Notes: generated from the letters alone by a model not told the origin. A stretch of DNA of 64,000 bases from Penicillus capitatus (GCA_965649825.1 OZ287699.1:682001-746000), one strand, 5' to 3'. Positions 44,192-56,409 are shown, counted from the first letter of the stretch. Program-made: numbers and translations.

Positions 44192-45130
44192 TTAGATGTC
44201 AAAATCCACAGCAGCTGCGAACAGATGTTCATGGCCGTCAGCAACGGCAAACGCATAGGCATTTGCGAGCGTTGAACGGAAGACGTCGCATCCTTCCACC
44301 TTCAAAACCATGGAAAGGACGAAAGTATAGGCTTCAGGGGTCTGGTCGTCGGATACTAGACCCACAGCCAGAGCAGTTGCATAGGAATCGACAACGCATT
44401 CGTTTAGCGGAACGGCATAGGCGTCGGCCAACGCCACGTGACAAAAATCTGTAAACGCGTCAAGGGAACAGGAAGACGACGGTACCCGTCGCGGACGCGT
44501 CCCTTAGACCGTTGTCAACAGAATTGCCAATAGCAACAGCGACAGCGTTACCAAAGCCTTCGTCAATGGCTTGTGCAATAGAAGTAGCAGATGTGTCTCC
44601 TGTACACACAGAAACTCGCTTTGAAAAAGAATTGGATAGACATTGAGGTGTAACGGATTCGCCGGCGACGGCTTTCATCGCAGATTCCGCTCTGCGATTC
44701 GAAGCATCAGACAACGCAGACGCTCTTGCCAAGACACTCTGTCGTCCTTCTGCTCACAACGTGAAATTCGCACGTCTGAGGTGTCGTGTGCTGTGCCTGT
44801 ACATTGGCTTGTGCGATGGCATCTGCCTCGTCGCCACTTTTCCGGACAGCTTCTGCTTCTGCTGTTGCATTGTCATCGTCAATGGTGTCCGCGGTGACCA
44901 TCGACGCCGCCGCCACGGCGTTTGAAACAGCCCGATTCGCAGACCGTGCCGTCAACCACGAAATTTCCGAAGAAGTTCGCTTGACATATGCCGTTCCGTT
45001 CGCTGTAGCTGTTGCCGATGCAAAAGACCGCGCGCTCCTTCCCTTCTACAACTGTCTCGAACCAACTGAGCACATACATGCAGATTCTCAGTCTATAGGA
45101 GACACAGATCATTGACAGTACAGTTCTGCG
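44192..45130 (-). CDS. alanine-rich repetitive protein, minus-strand copy
   Basis: Coding stretches on the minus strand include TARSANRAVSNAVAAASMVT, DDDNATAEAEAVRKSGDEAD with AIAQANVQAQ (about 45000-44760), and ASALSDASNRRAESAMKAVA followed by ATSIAQAIDEGFGNAVAVAI (about 44730-44470). The last, LADAYAVPLNECVVDSYATA with TLANAYAFAVADG, 44437-44192, carries the stop. Alanine occupies alternate or every third position, giving amphipathic strands or helices, and a few cysteines are scattered. The exons are about 100-260 bases, as in the neighbour at 45.6 kb, with which it is divergent. A signal peptide was not found because the first exon is unresolved. No family known. Confidence 0.45.
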
Positions 45131-45557
45131 CACTGATGTGCTGTGCTGAAGAGAGGGCGAACAATAGAAATGAGCACTAAAACAGAAGGCATCGATTTGG
45201 GCGATGAACACGAGAGAGGTATTCTCTTCTTAACCTCTACAGAAACTCCAGTCAAACCGAATGCGTTAGGCAGCGGTCGTTCATTCGGTACGCTTGAAGT
45301 TATCGGCAAATTCTGTATGAAATTCACTGCGGCTGTCTTTTCACACGCGTACGCTCAAGAGACAGTTGCTACACAGTAGGATATTCGCGCCACAATCAAA
45401 GGCGGTCATCGTCACAGCTGTCTTCTCACTTCTTTCTCAGCAGGAGTTTGATACCTGATTTTGTCTTTAAATACCTGACTGGCGTGCCGATTTTGTAAAA
45501 AAAGTCCTGTGCACAACGTTCAGTATAAAAAACCTGTTTCTCCAGAAGCGAAAAAAA

Positions 45558-47200
45558 TGAAGCTTGGACATTTTCTTTATGCCGTTTTGTGTTTGACAAC
45601 TGTCGTCGCTGCCAAAGAGTACATTCGCCAGCACACGGGTGCGAAGTTGGAGGGTGGTGCAGAAAACCATAGAACTCTGCAGCAGTCGGGTTCTTCTGCC
45701 CGTGCGACGGCGATTGCCACGGCCGTGGCCTCGGGCGACGGTCAGTCTGCAGCGGAAGCTATCGCCGAAGCATCTGCGGACGGCGACACTGAAGCTATCG
45801 CCGAAGCAACAGCCATCGCAGCTGTATCGTTTATCCATGCATTATCATCTTTGACATAACCTATGTGCGCATGGTAGAACGGAGGTAATGCTGAAGCCTT
45901 TGCCGAAGCCGCTGCGTCGGCGACCAACCAAGGAGGCGACGCCGAAACAATTGCCGAGGGCATCGCCGAGGGCACAGGTACATAAGCGCTCACCGTTTAG
46001 CCAGTCTCTATTTGACGAGGTACTGTAGGAGGAGACGCCGAAGAAGTTAAAGGAGGATTGGAATCAGGAGATGCCACTGCAGTGGCGACGGCCATTTCAG
46101 AAGGAGGAGAAGTTTTCGTGAGTTCCCCCTCTTGACGGGCTTCACATGAGTTCCCGCCGATGTAGGTTTCGGTTGAAGCTATCTCAGAGACATCAAGTGA
46201 ATTGAACACGGTCGTCGCACAGTCCACTGCCGAGGCAATCGACAACGTTCAAGGAGGCAATGACGCCCAAGCAGCCGCAGAGGCACTTGCCACAGCGATT
46301 GGAACAGCCACGGCCACAGCGGTGGCTGAGGTCTCGGCAGTGGTAAGATGGTGTGCTATGACATCTCTATGGCTTCACACATTTCTGCTTCTGTCCAGAT
46401 TGATGTCAATGGCAACGGAGTCGGTACTGCCGATGCTGAAGCGAATGCACGTTCTGTATCGCGGGTTGTCGCTACGGCCATTGCCAGTGCCTTCGCTCAG
46501 GCAGTGGGCGAAGACGCTAAAGCCACAGCGACGGTTCGAGCGGAGATCACAGAGTCAGTTGTTGCCGAAGCAACAGCTTCAGCTCGCCTCGAAGCCGAAT
46601 CGGAAGACGGGTTAGTCGACGCGATTCAAAGAGTAAGCAGTAGCATCCAGACTTCGCTGAAAAGCATTTGGCATGACAGGTGGTTTCCACAGCCGTAGCA
46701 AACGTTGTTGTGAACGCCTTAGCCACGGCATTAGCCGAAGTGGTCGATGGCGAGGCAACAGCCACGGCCACAGCAGAAACTGAGAATCCATCGGCCCCAG
46801 GGACAGTGGAAGTGTCCGGCGAAGCCTCAGGAACCGTGGAAGGTACCAACGCCCTTTCGTTCAATGCATATATCGCTCACTCGAACATCATCATAGGCGT
46901 CAGCTCTGTCGTCACCGAGGGCGACGGCTCAGCTGAAACACGTCCAGACACGTCAGACGAAGAGACTGCTCCTCTTGCCCCGCCGTGCCGCGGCGCCACT
47001 TTGCGTTCTTGCTGTTTGCAACACGATGGCAGCTCCAGTTGCCGTTGTTTCAGGTATTCCGTCGCATTCTTCTGCTTTTCCTTGACTCTGAATCGTCTTG
47101 CAGGAGTGGACGTTGTTTATATTCCTTGGTTAACACCTCCCCTCTCGTCTGGCAAAGAAACTCTTCCTCTGGCAATGGTGCACGTTGCCAATGTCCGTGA
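45558..47200 (+). CDS. secreted alanine-rich repeat protein with Cys-rich tail
   Basis: MKLGHFLYAVLCLTTVVAA is a clear signal peptide. Seven further exons join in frame over short introns (after IAA, AEGTG, GEVF, VSAV, AIQR, GTVE and CFR). The mature protein is dominated by Ala/Glu/Thr patterns, such as SAAEAIAEASADGDTEAIAE, NAEAFAEAAASATNQGGDAE, AAAEALATAIGTATATAVAE, VATAIASAFAQAVGEDAKAT and NALATALAEVVDGEATATAT. Alanine recurs every two or three residues between Gly-Gly-(N/D)A turns. The last 60 residues switch to a compact Cys-rich domain (CRGATLRSCCLQH, CRCFRSGRCLY, ARCQCP) just before the stop. The layout, a secreted fibrous repeat with a cysteine cap, recalls structural or adhesive matrix proteins. 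That function is inference. Promoter space is shared with the divergent minus-strand relative. Confidence 0.75.
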
Positions 47201-47310
47201 GTGCTTTTCAGCGCCGGCAAAGAAATAAAGTCATTTTGTTTTGAACGCTAGATCTATCAATCAAACAATGCAGAATTTATTGTCGAATTGTAACTACGTA
47301 TTCCCCGTGA

Positions 47311-48900
47311 ATGCCGCACAAACGCGACGACGATGGCGACGGAGGCAGTTCCAAACCCGAATCGAAACGCGGACGCTTCGGCGAAAAGAGGCAGAGCCAT
47401 GAGAAGAAGCAGACATTGGAAAAGGCGAGACGCATCTTGGAACTCGCGGACAAACTCAAACAACATCCACTCCTCCGTGCTTTGAAAGAGGGCAAAGCTA
47501 CTGTCCCCGAGACAGACGAGACAGCACATCGGCCTCTTCCACCCAAACGTCCGGCATTACCATCTCAAGAGGCAGAACTCGCAGATGCTCGTGGACTCAA
47601 GTACTTTGACCCCCATGTTGTCTCGAAACATGATCGTCCACGACGGCGGCAGTTCAACTTTGTTCAAGAAGGACAGTTTGAGCAGGAGGCAGAGCTCGAA
47701 CGGCTGCGATTGAAATATGGAGACGATGTTGCAGATCGAGTAGACAGAGGGCAGGTGCGCGGATTGCGAGGTGTCAAGTGGGAAGACATTCAACGCTACC
47801 TCGATGCAGGACAGAAAAAATATGAACTCGAATCCATTAAGGAAGAACTGCAATACGGTCCTCGTCGTGATCAGGAAGATATGGAGACATCGAGTGATGA
47901 CGAGGCGGATACCAATGTAGAAGAAGAGATTCCCGAAATCGAATGGTGGGATCAGAATATCCTGGAAGATGGCAAATGCGATGCCTATTCCGAAGAGCCA
48001 TTTCCCATCAAGCATTCCAGAATCAGTCTATACATCGAACACCCTGTACCGATTGATCCACCCGGAGAGGACGCACCACCTCCACCCCAGCCACTTAAGC
48101 TAACGAAGAAAGAAATGCGAAAGCTCCGAACGCAGAGAAGGCAGCAGAGAGAAAGAGATAAGCAGGAAATGATCAAACAGGGACTCCTGGAGCCACCAAA
48201 GCCCAAAGTGAAGCTCACGAATATGATGCGGGTGTTGGCGGAGGAGGCAGTGACAGACCCGACAGCCGTGGAGCGGCTTATTCGAAAACAGGAAGCCGAG
48301 AGACGCAGGGCACACGAGGATCGAAATTTGGCACGAAAACTGACACCTGGAGAGCGCAAAAGCAAGAACCTTAAGAAGCTGTTCTCTGACGATACAGGGG
48401 ACCATCACGTACCATATCCTCGACTCTCTCAGCAACGGCATTTGTGTGTGATGTGACAGGTCTGTGTGTTCAAAGTGGATGATCTGTCAAGTACGAAGCT
48501 TCAGTACAAAGTCACAGTCAATGCCGAAGAGAATCGCCTCACTGGATGTTGCCTCTTAGCCAAGCCTTTTTCACTCGTCGTTGTCGAAGGCTGCCACAAG
48601 GCAACCATACGTTACAAGAAGCTCATGTTACGCAGAATCAAGTGGAATGACAAGCAGGAGGATGACCTAGGGGAACAGATGGAGACGGATGATGGTGCCA
48701 CTGCTTCACACAAAGGATGCTATCTGGTCTGGGAGGGCTATGTGAAGGAACGGGCATTTGAGGATTTCAAGATGGATGAATGCAGAAGCGAAGGGATGGC
48801 CAAACGGTATCTGACCAGTTTCATGGTCTGTCATTACTGGGACTTGGCCAAGGCGTTTCTTCCCGAACAAACGCCGGCTGAAATGACACCCATAGAATGA
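47311..48900 (+). CDS. U4/U6 snRNP splicing factor PRP3
   Basis: PRP3 binds the U4/U6 duplex and is needed for tri-snRNP assembly in the nucleus. Two exons, 47311-48408 and 48460-48900, with a 51-base intron, give 512 residues. The PRP3 domain spans roughly residues 90-350: GLKYFDPHVVSKHDRPRRRQ, FNFVQEGQFEQEAELERLRL, EIEWWDQNIL, YIEHPVPIDPP, LTKKEMRKLRTQRR and VKLTNMMRVLAEEAVTDPTA. The C-terminal DUF1115 domain follows (CCLLAKPFSLVVVEGCHKAT, RIKWND, CYLVWEGYVKERAFEDFK, CRSEGMAKRYL). The N-terminus is shorter than in animals and lacks an obvious PWI domain. The presence of a tri-snRNP factor agrees with the intron-rich genes around it. The stop is 21 bases from the stop of the convergent GID8-like gene. 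Confidence 0.94.
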
Positions 48901-48921
48901 CACTGTTTGTACATGTTTTCT

Positions 48922-49737
48922 CTAGTTTGAGCCGCTCGGTTTTTCTGTCACCTTTAGCTCTGCTGTCACGAGGTCCTCGATGACAGGAAAGGAAGCGATT
49001 TTGGTCTTCAGCCGATTTTGAACCCAGATCATCATTTTCAGTAGATGCGGCAACCGTGGCTCCTCTTCTTGACACTGACTGCTGAGAATCGCCGCATTCA
49101 GTTCGCTTGCTGTCTTCTGTCGTTGCGTGACATCCATCAAATCAGCCACAGGACTGGATTTGATATCTTCAAATGCTAAAAGGGCGACCGTGCGTTCCAA
49201 CTCCTCCAAGTACTTTGGGTTCTCTTCTCCATGAGGTGCCAAGTACTCCTGAGCAAACTCTAGTGCTTCTTCCGTCTTGCCACTTCGGATCAGTTCGATC
49301 AATCGCTGCTGCTGCATGTGGAAGAACAGCTCGCTGTGAGCCTCGAGAATCTACACAGTTGCATCTCGTCGTTATTATCTGATATCGCCAATATATATAT
49401 CAGTCAGACTTCTGGATTGAGATCATTGACGCGATCGATGGCAGATTCGACTTGTCCTGTCTGGATGCATCTTCGAATTTCCATTCGATCGGCAATAGAG
49501 TCTAAATCAATACCAGCTGGTGTTCCTGTCTCCTCTTCAAACATCTTGGCTGCTTTGACGTATCCCTGAACACAGACATGGGTGTGTCTTCCTTGCCGTT
49601 TTCTGCTTTGTGGTTGGAGATGCACCTCGGTGACGAAGAAATTCATAACAAGCTTGTTCATGTCTTCTTTTCGCACTTTGACGTCTGCCAACTTTTTCTC
49701 CCAATCAAACAGAGAAATCGATTTGTTTGATGCCTAC
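48922..49737 (-). CDS. GID8/TWA1-like LisH-CTLH-CRA protein
   Basis: GID8 is a scaffold subunit of the GID/CTLH ubiquitin ligase. The minus-strand reading gives the LisH motif MNKLVMNFFVTEGYVKAAKM; then RMEIRRCIQTGQVESAIDRV (CTLH); then, across a roughly 56-base intron, ILEAHSELFFHMQQQRLIEL, EEALEFAQEYLAPHGEENPK and the CRA part ELERTVALLAFEDIKSSPVA. The intron inside LisH (after VTE) is 60 bases with no stop. It is spliced because human GID8 runs VTEGFKEAA. The reading frame upstream of LisH (SNKSISLFDWEKKLADVKVR) resembles the family but meets a stop at 49734-49736. The start is either the Met of LisH or an upstream exon. A tiny 17-base GT-AG removal would fuse it with the membrane protein just upstream. 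Confidence 0.88.
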
Positions 49738-50147
49738 GCATCACATCCACCCTCAAAGGTGTATAGCTGAGAGAGATGCATCAACTGAAATGAAAGGCAA
49801 CAACGACGACCGCTACTGTTAAGAAGACATGTCACAGTTATCCATCTCTTAATTTTTTGATAAAGGAGAAGAAACAGGAGTCCTGCATGCGTCCCAGAAA
49901 CGCCTTCGGGGATATCTATCACGTTGAGAGACGCAAATAGAAAGGGCAGTCCAGGAAGAAGCAAGACGAGATGCTGCCGTGCATTGGTGGACAGACAACA
50001 AAAACCATACCATACTAGCGCTGTGAAGACCAAGCACATAGGAAGCGTCCAGTGCGAAGAAAGCAGAAAAGGCAGATTGAGTACATCCAATGAAGAGGCG
50101 GCCATTCGCGATATCTCTCTGCGAGTTTGTACCTCGTTTCCTTGCAT
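49734..50147 (-). CDS. small multi-pass membrane protein, unknown
   Basis: A 137-residue frame with Met at 50147 or 50105. Hydrophobic segments appear at LPMCLVFTALVWYGFCCLST, HLVLLLPGLPFLFASLNVI and HAGLLFLLLY, followed by a basic stretch (QKIKRWITV). It may be the membrane part of a longer gene whose upstream exons are at 50244-51015. Its stop codon lies exactly at the 5' edge of the GID8-like coding region, so the two overlap or abut on the same strand. No family recognised. Confidence 0.4.
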   Translation of the reverse strand: MQGNEVQTRREISRMAASSLDVLNLPFLLSSHWTLPMCLVFTALVWYGFCCLSTNARQHLVLLLPGLPFLFASLNVIDIPEGVSGTHAGLLFLLLYQKIKRWITVTCLLNSSGRRCCLSFQLMHLSQLYTFEGGCDA

Positions 50148-50243
50148 GCTTCTGCAAAAATGTGACTGGCTCGACGCGTGAGATATGTGCCAGGTCCGTC
50201 AGTGAGGTCAATGCGAAGGGTATCAATTGTACGACATGATTAT

Positions 50244-51015
50244 TCATTCACTTAAGGACGAGCACCGCCAGGTCACTTCCTGAAGTACGACAACAGGTAA
50301 GCCACGGATGGCAGATGCCGTCCAAAGAACGCGCGTTTGACAGAAACGCATGTCGATAGAGACACCAATATCGTCTTCCTGCAGCGCCCTGCAATCTGAA
50401 TTCTGTAATCCTACGAACGCAACTCGGCTGTGATGTTGATCGCGTCGTCTGAATGAAGTTATTGCCCTTGACGTACAAATCTCGTCTGTCAGAACAGAAT
50501 GATGGCCATCCTCCTTTCTCTGCGATGGTTTATTGATGGTTCCTTCGATGGACAGCACAGCTGCCACGAACGACACAGAAGATTCTCTCTATCTATCAGC
50601 TCTTGTCAGAGAAGATTCTCTCCACTTGTCAATGTTTTAAAATCGATTTGGAAACAGCATCGCTCGAAATGTGCGCACAAAGACAGGCACAGGTCGAATA
50701 GAGAAGACACTCACAGTTTCAAGGAAGGTGACATCGATTCGTGCGTGCGTCGGTACGAAAGGCAGGCAGGTATCCCTGAAGAGGAATGCATTTTCAAATC
50801 CGTCATTGGCTTCAGAGATGGATAGACAGAATGATGTTCTGAACAGCAAGAATTATCACTGAAGTTCGCACAACACCGTCAATGTTCTGTTCTGTATTCA
50901 GACCATTCGCAGATTGGCAGACGGTTAAGAAGTCGCATTCGTCCGCGTGTCCATCCCAGCTGCAGGACTGAAGAACGCCCGCGGGTTTGCTCAACCCAGT
51001 GTTGCCCCAAGCCAT
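50244..51015 (-). CDS. unrecognised multi-exon protein
   Basis: Three coding-like stretches on the minus strand are GNTGLSKPAGVLQSCSWDGH with ADECDFLTVCQSANGLNTEQ (51015-50845), ANDGFENAFLFRDTCLPFVP with THARIDVTFLE (50815-50715), and FVGLQNSDCRALQEDDIGVS with IDMRFCQTRVLW and GLPVVVLQEVTW (about 50430-50245). They are Cys-containing, strand-rich and probably one gene. It may continue into the membrane segments at 49734-50147, giving an ectodomain plus membrane anchor. The start Met at 51015 lies only 9 bases from the start of the divergent giant membrane gene at 51025. No known family matched. Confidence 0.45.
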
Positions 51016-51024
51016 TCATAAAAG

Positions 51025-54000
51025 ATGAAGACTCGCGCTATCTACAGCGCATTTGCGCTTCTCGTGTTATGGTTGGAGTTGACCTCGTCATCCGTCGTCG
51101 GAGACAACACGCAAGGTGGCACAGCGAATTTTGGTCAGGACTCTTCTGATAACACGCGTAAATTCAGAAACGGATAGACGGCAGCTGTTGCAAAATCGGA
51201 AGGGAAGAGAGATTATTGTGTCGGAAAAGAATGCTGACTTGAACAAGGTTATTGGTCAAGCAACCGCCAGAGACACGCTACTGCTCGAAACCGAGAAAGT
51301 GATGGTGAATGAGCTGTTGACGATCGAGGTGGATGAGCTTCACATCAAAGGAGCTTCGACAAAAGACCCAGTAATTATTCAGTGCACAGGACCCGATTCC
51401 AGAATCGACATCACGTAAATCGCACAGATTATCATGGCAATAAAAGAAAGGCTGTGTCTGCTGTCTTCAGTTCGAATAAAGTCGTTTTTGAGAACTTGGT
51501 GATTCGGGGGTGCCATGGCCCGGCTGTCCGCTTGACCAACAATGCTGCAGTTGTTAACAATCCCTTCGCTGTGACACCGGTGAACACCAAAAAGACAAAA
51601 ACCTTGAGTATCACTTTCCGAAATGTCCGGTTCATCAAGAACAAACCTCCTAAGGACAGCCTCAACTATTACGGGGCCGTGGAAGGTGGGGCGATTCACA
51701 TTACCGACTCCATGGAAGCATTCGTTGAGCATTGTATATTCGAAGACAATAAAGCATTTCTGGGAGGCGCCATCCGCGTCGATGGCGGATCTTTGTCGGT
51801 GAACCACAGCCGGTTTGTTGGCAACGTAGCAGAGAGTTCGGGCGGTGCGATATCTGGTAGCTGCACATCGGCAAAGAAGAAGTCAAAGACCACATTCATT
51901 GTCGAGAATTCGGTCTTCTATCGCAACCATGATTTAGAGGGCGGGGAGGATACAACTGGTTTGACGCTTCCGTATGGATCTCCCCTCGAAACATCAGAAT
52001 TCTTGTCCTTTCCATCGCCTCAGCTGTCTGGAGGGGCCATTCATGTTCAAGGATTTAAGGAGGTAGTGATTGCTGGCAGCTTATTCGATGGAAATACAGC
52101 AAATCCTGCAGCGGGTGCAATATTTATCTCGGACAATGGTTTCGTGGATTTGTCCAATAACACCCTGCGCAATAATGTTGCACGCCTTCGCGAAGGAATG
52201 TCCAAGAACGTTGACTTGGAACAAGGGGGCGCTATCTATGTCGCTTTCACGAATCCAGAAAGTCGTCTTCGGCTGTACAAATGCATCTTCGAGAACAATA
52301 CGGCCACCTATGGTGGTGCTTTGCACATGGTGACGACTCTTGTGACCAATGCCAACATCGAAGCGTGCGAATTCTCTGACAACTTTGCCACGATTGGAGG
52401 AGGAGGAATGGTTCTGCGTAACACGATTGAGGTCTGTTTTCTACAGAATTCGTTTAGGACTCCCCGTCGATGATGCTATGAGATGTAGGTGGAGTTTACA
52501 GATACCAAATTCTATCGCAATCGGGCGATGGCTGGCGGCGCGCTTTTGTTGACAAATGGAGCTGGTGCACGATTTACTCAAGGACTCGATGTCTCTCGCG
52601 ATACACTCTTCGAAGAAAACATGGCGCTCGATGGCGGCGCATGCTTCTTCCTGGGAGCCGGTTCGTGTTCTTTTCTGGACAACGGGTGGCACATGTCGTT
52701 TTTGTAGGACAAGTGCACACACAGAAAATCTCCTTCATTCGTAACAAGGCAGAGCGCAATGGAGGTGGCATGTGCCTGGTGGAATCATTGGCCAGTGGCA
52801 GCGTGACCCTTCAACAAAGCTATTTTGCAGAGAACGTAGCACGAAGAGGAGGCGGACTCTTCATGGACAGCATCGCCTCTTTGATTCTGCGTGGTCCGAT
52901 ACCAAACTACGTTGTCTTTCATAAGTACTCCCCATAGTTCAATGGCCTCGGGATTCAGTTACGCGGTTTACAGAAATACGGCGATGGCTGGAGGTGCTGT
53001 GTATCTGAGGCCATCCAGCCAAGTGAAGAACATTATTCAGGCTTCCAACATCAATTGTACAGACAATGTGGCTGTCAAAAGACTCGAAGACATCTACCAA
53101 GAAGCTGTGCCCTACAGATATAACAGTGGTATGCAGATGAACTCTCCTCGCCAAGGTCCTGCCTGTATCACTCATCGCCGATAGCATTCTGTGATCGTTA
53201 TTGACAGGGAGGCGTTTATTCCAAGATGCCTTCCAAGACAGAGCAGATAGCGGAGAAGTGCTCCTGCAGCCATCCGGCGAAGATCCATGTAGTCCAGGAG
53301 GAGGAGGCGCCATTTGCTTAGTGCTATCAGAGGTTCCTGAACGTGCTTCCGTGAAAGTCGAGATCTTCAAATCCTCTCTCTCGAGGAACACCGCCTCTAC
53401 TGGAGGTCCTCTACTAGACGGAGTGCTCGGGAGATATATGTGGATGTGCAAGCAGGTAGCATGTTCATTGCGACGAAGAAGCAATCGATATGGACGGAGG
53501 AATGCGATGTCGGATCCTCGACCTCAGAATCGTTATCCGATCGTCCTTGTCGTCAACTGAGTATCCGCGATGTCCTGATGCATAACAACAGCGCAACAAA
53601 TGCCGGCGGCGCCATGTTTGCTTCAGATGCCGAACAGGTCCACTACTCGAAAGAGGTGCGAGCTGCAAACGAACTTCTCTCGAAGCTGTTTGATTTCTTC
53701 TTGTGTTTTCTCCAGCCGGATGTTTCTGCTAACGATTACCGCTATCAGAAGCTTTCAGAGGTGAGGATGGACGAGAGGAATGACGGGAATGAAGTTGGCA
53801 GGGGTGGATACGGCAATCAGTTTGCGTCGAACGCTGTGCGACTCGCCATTGTGTCTCCAGAAATCATACCCTCTGCAGATGGCCGAAATCTCCTGGTCCA
53901 GAATCACTCCAGCGGCACTCCTTTGCCGCCGATAAAATTCAGAGTCGTCGATGCGTTTGAGAATACAATCAGTGGTGGTATTGCCGATTCCAGTACGCAT

Positions 54001-56409
54001 CCTCTATCTCTCATAACTTGTTTCACTGTCTGTCTGTTCTGCAGACATGAAAGTGACGGTCAGTTCACAACAGGGAATCGTTTCGGGTCAGTTGGTGGCG
54101 ACAGCCGTGGCTGGAATCATCGAATTCGATTCTCTTGTTGTAACAGCGCATCCTGGAGTCTATCAGCTTACTTTCAATGCTGAAGATGACGTTGTCGCTG
54201 CCTTTTTGGTATCGTTGAGTATTCGAAGATGTAACATTGGAGAACACAATATCACGGAGGGAAAAATTTGCTCAGTTTGTCAGCCTGGGTTCTACGGATT
54301 TGATCCAGCAATCCCTTGCCAGGCGTGCAAGAGCACAGCAAACTGCTCAGGAGGGGCATCACAGGTTCCGAAGAACGGCTACTGGCATTCGACGCCCTTT
54401 TCCCCCTTGTTCCACGAGTGCCTCGTGCGCAGAGCTTGCGCCTATGCTAATCGGGAAGAGAATCTGTCTGCATTTTTGGATGAAGGAATTGTTCCCGGTA
54501 CCACGGTCTTTACGAATGAAAGATACCCACAATGCAATGAAGTAAGCTTTTACTTTCGCTCTCAGTACTATCCACAATCTGCGTTCGACTTCCTAGGGGT
54601 ACAGAAATGTTCTTTGCGGTTCGTGCGATGCAAACTACGGAAGCAAGCCAGGTGGCGAATGCATTGAATGCCGTGGTCAATTAACCACTTACGGCATCGT
54701 TTCGATCATTGCTCTGTGGCAACTGGTTCTCTTGGGATTCACGATCCGCAGTGCTTTGAATTCTATCCGAGACATGCGGGATATGCGTGCGATTGTGGCT
54801 CAGAATAACGGAGGTTCCGTCGAGACACTGCCAACGACTTATCAGTTGAGACTTGTCTCTACGCCAAGCGCATCTTCCCTCAATGGTTCCTCTCGGAAGC
54901 TCTCGGTCAATACCAATGCAGTTGATGGACCGAAGTCCTTCACAAGCGCCAAGAGCGAGGCATCTATGAGCATCGGTGGCACACCATCTGCAAGGAACTT
55001 GACACCCATCGACCACATTGTCGCAGCAGAAACTGTTTCGGAGACCATCAAAGTGCACAAGCAATATACTCTCTCCTTAACTGTCTGTCTGTGTTTATTG
55101 CAGATCGCTGTCAACTTCCTGCAGGTGACATCGGTGGCCGTCAGTATCAATGTCGAATGGACAGAAACCGTAAAAAGAATGCTCGAAACAGAAAGTACGT
55201 GTTCTGAAGTCCGCTGTGTGAACAGTGTCCGACAGAGGTTGTTTGTTTAAAGATTCGGTTGCTGGATTCTCTAATGGCTCTGCGTTTGCTCCGCTGACAT
55301 GTCTCCTCGAAGAGTCTGCCAATCGATCTGTTCACGGCATGATCTTGCGTGTGGCGTTTCCAGTCATCCTCCTGATCTTCGTCATCTTTCTCTTCTTCCT
55401 CAACTGGCTTCGCATTCGTGTGACGGAAAAGAAAGGGCTTGAGTACATATATTCACGTTCCGTTATCTGTATCCTTGTTGCACTGTTCTTCTCCTATGAC
55501 TCTTTGAATCGTGAACTTATGAGAATCGTCAACTGCGTGCAGTTGGATCCAGAGGATGACATCCATGATGAAACGGGGTACAGTCGCTATTCTGTTGCAA
55601 AAGGACAGTTTTGGGGAGAAGACACCTCGTTCAAATGCTATGAGGGCACGCATTTCCGCCTATTAGCTATCATGGGTATTCCTGGATTAACCCTCTTTTC
55701 TTTTGGAATTCCTGCTTTTATTCTCGTTTTCTTGCTCTGTAACCGTGAAAAGAAGCGTATTTATGAGCAAAGATTTCTCAATACTTACGGTTTCGTGTAT
55801 CAGAACTACACAGAGCGTTTTGTTTACTGGGAAGTGAGCATTATGTTGAGAAAAGCCTGTATTGGGGGGATTGTTGTATTTGCCTATCCTTTAGGGGCCA
55901 ATCTCCAGGGGATCATGGCTCTAGGCGTTCTCATCGTAGCGCTCGTCCTTCATCTCGTGGCCACACCCTTCAAGTACAGAATCCTTAATGTGTTGGAGTC
56001 CTTTTCACTACTCGTATCTATATTCACGTTTTATTCCGGTATCGTTTTCAATGACAAGAACACCTCCGAAGCAGCCAAAATTTTGCTCAGTTCCTCGCTG
56101 GTTCTAATAAACACATCTCTCTTTGCGATGTTCATGGTGAGAGTCTTGATGGATGTCGATAAGTTTATCACTGCTAAACTCGTTCTTTTCGGCGAGACGG
56201 AGCTTCCCCGAGGATTCTGTGGGCGCAGCATGAAGTTGGCATCTGTGCTGTTGGGCAAGGCAAAAGAGCAAGTACAGATGACTCTCCAGACTCAAGCTCA
56301 TCGCTTTGCCCGCACGATCACACGTACAGAAAGAACAACACCTTCCGCCACTCTCTCAGGAATTCAAGAAGGCGATGTCGAACTCGCCTCCTCTACAGCA
56401 GATTCATGA
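51025..56409 (+). CDS. giant Pmp-like beta-helix multi-pass membrane protein, copy 1
   Basis: A signal peptide (MKTRAIYSAFALLVLWLELT) starts at 51025. About 750 residues of right-handed beta-helix repeats follow, with the polymorphic-membrane-protein signature GGA(I/L) and FxxN: GGAIHITDSMEAFVEHCIFE, DNKAFLGGAIRVDGG, ENNTATYGGALHMVTTL, GGALLLTNGAGARF. Next come a beta-sandwich-like region, a Cys-rich stalk (CSVCQPGFYG, CQACKSTANCSGG) and the motif NGYWHSTPFSPLFHECL. The first membrane helix is YGIVSIIALWQLVLLGFTI. After a Ser-rich cytoplasmic loop come about seven more helices, including RVAFPVILLIFVIFLFFLNW, LVALFFSYDS, GIPGLTLFSFGIPAFILVFL, CIGGIVVFAYPLGANLQGIM and LLVSIFTFYSGIVFND. Similar Pmp-plus-membrane genes occur in oomycetes, choanoflagellates and some algae. 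About 1,600 residues; many short introns. Role probably adhesion or sensing at the surface. Confidence 0.85.

Noticed and set aside
47557-48015. 152-codon minus-strand hydrophobic frame
   Set aside because: Antisense of PRP3; the hydrophobicity reflects complement of acidic and basic codons.
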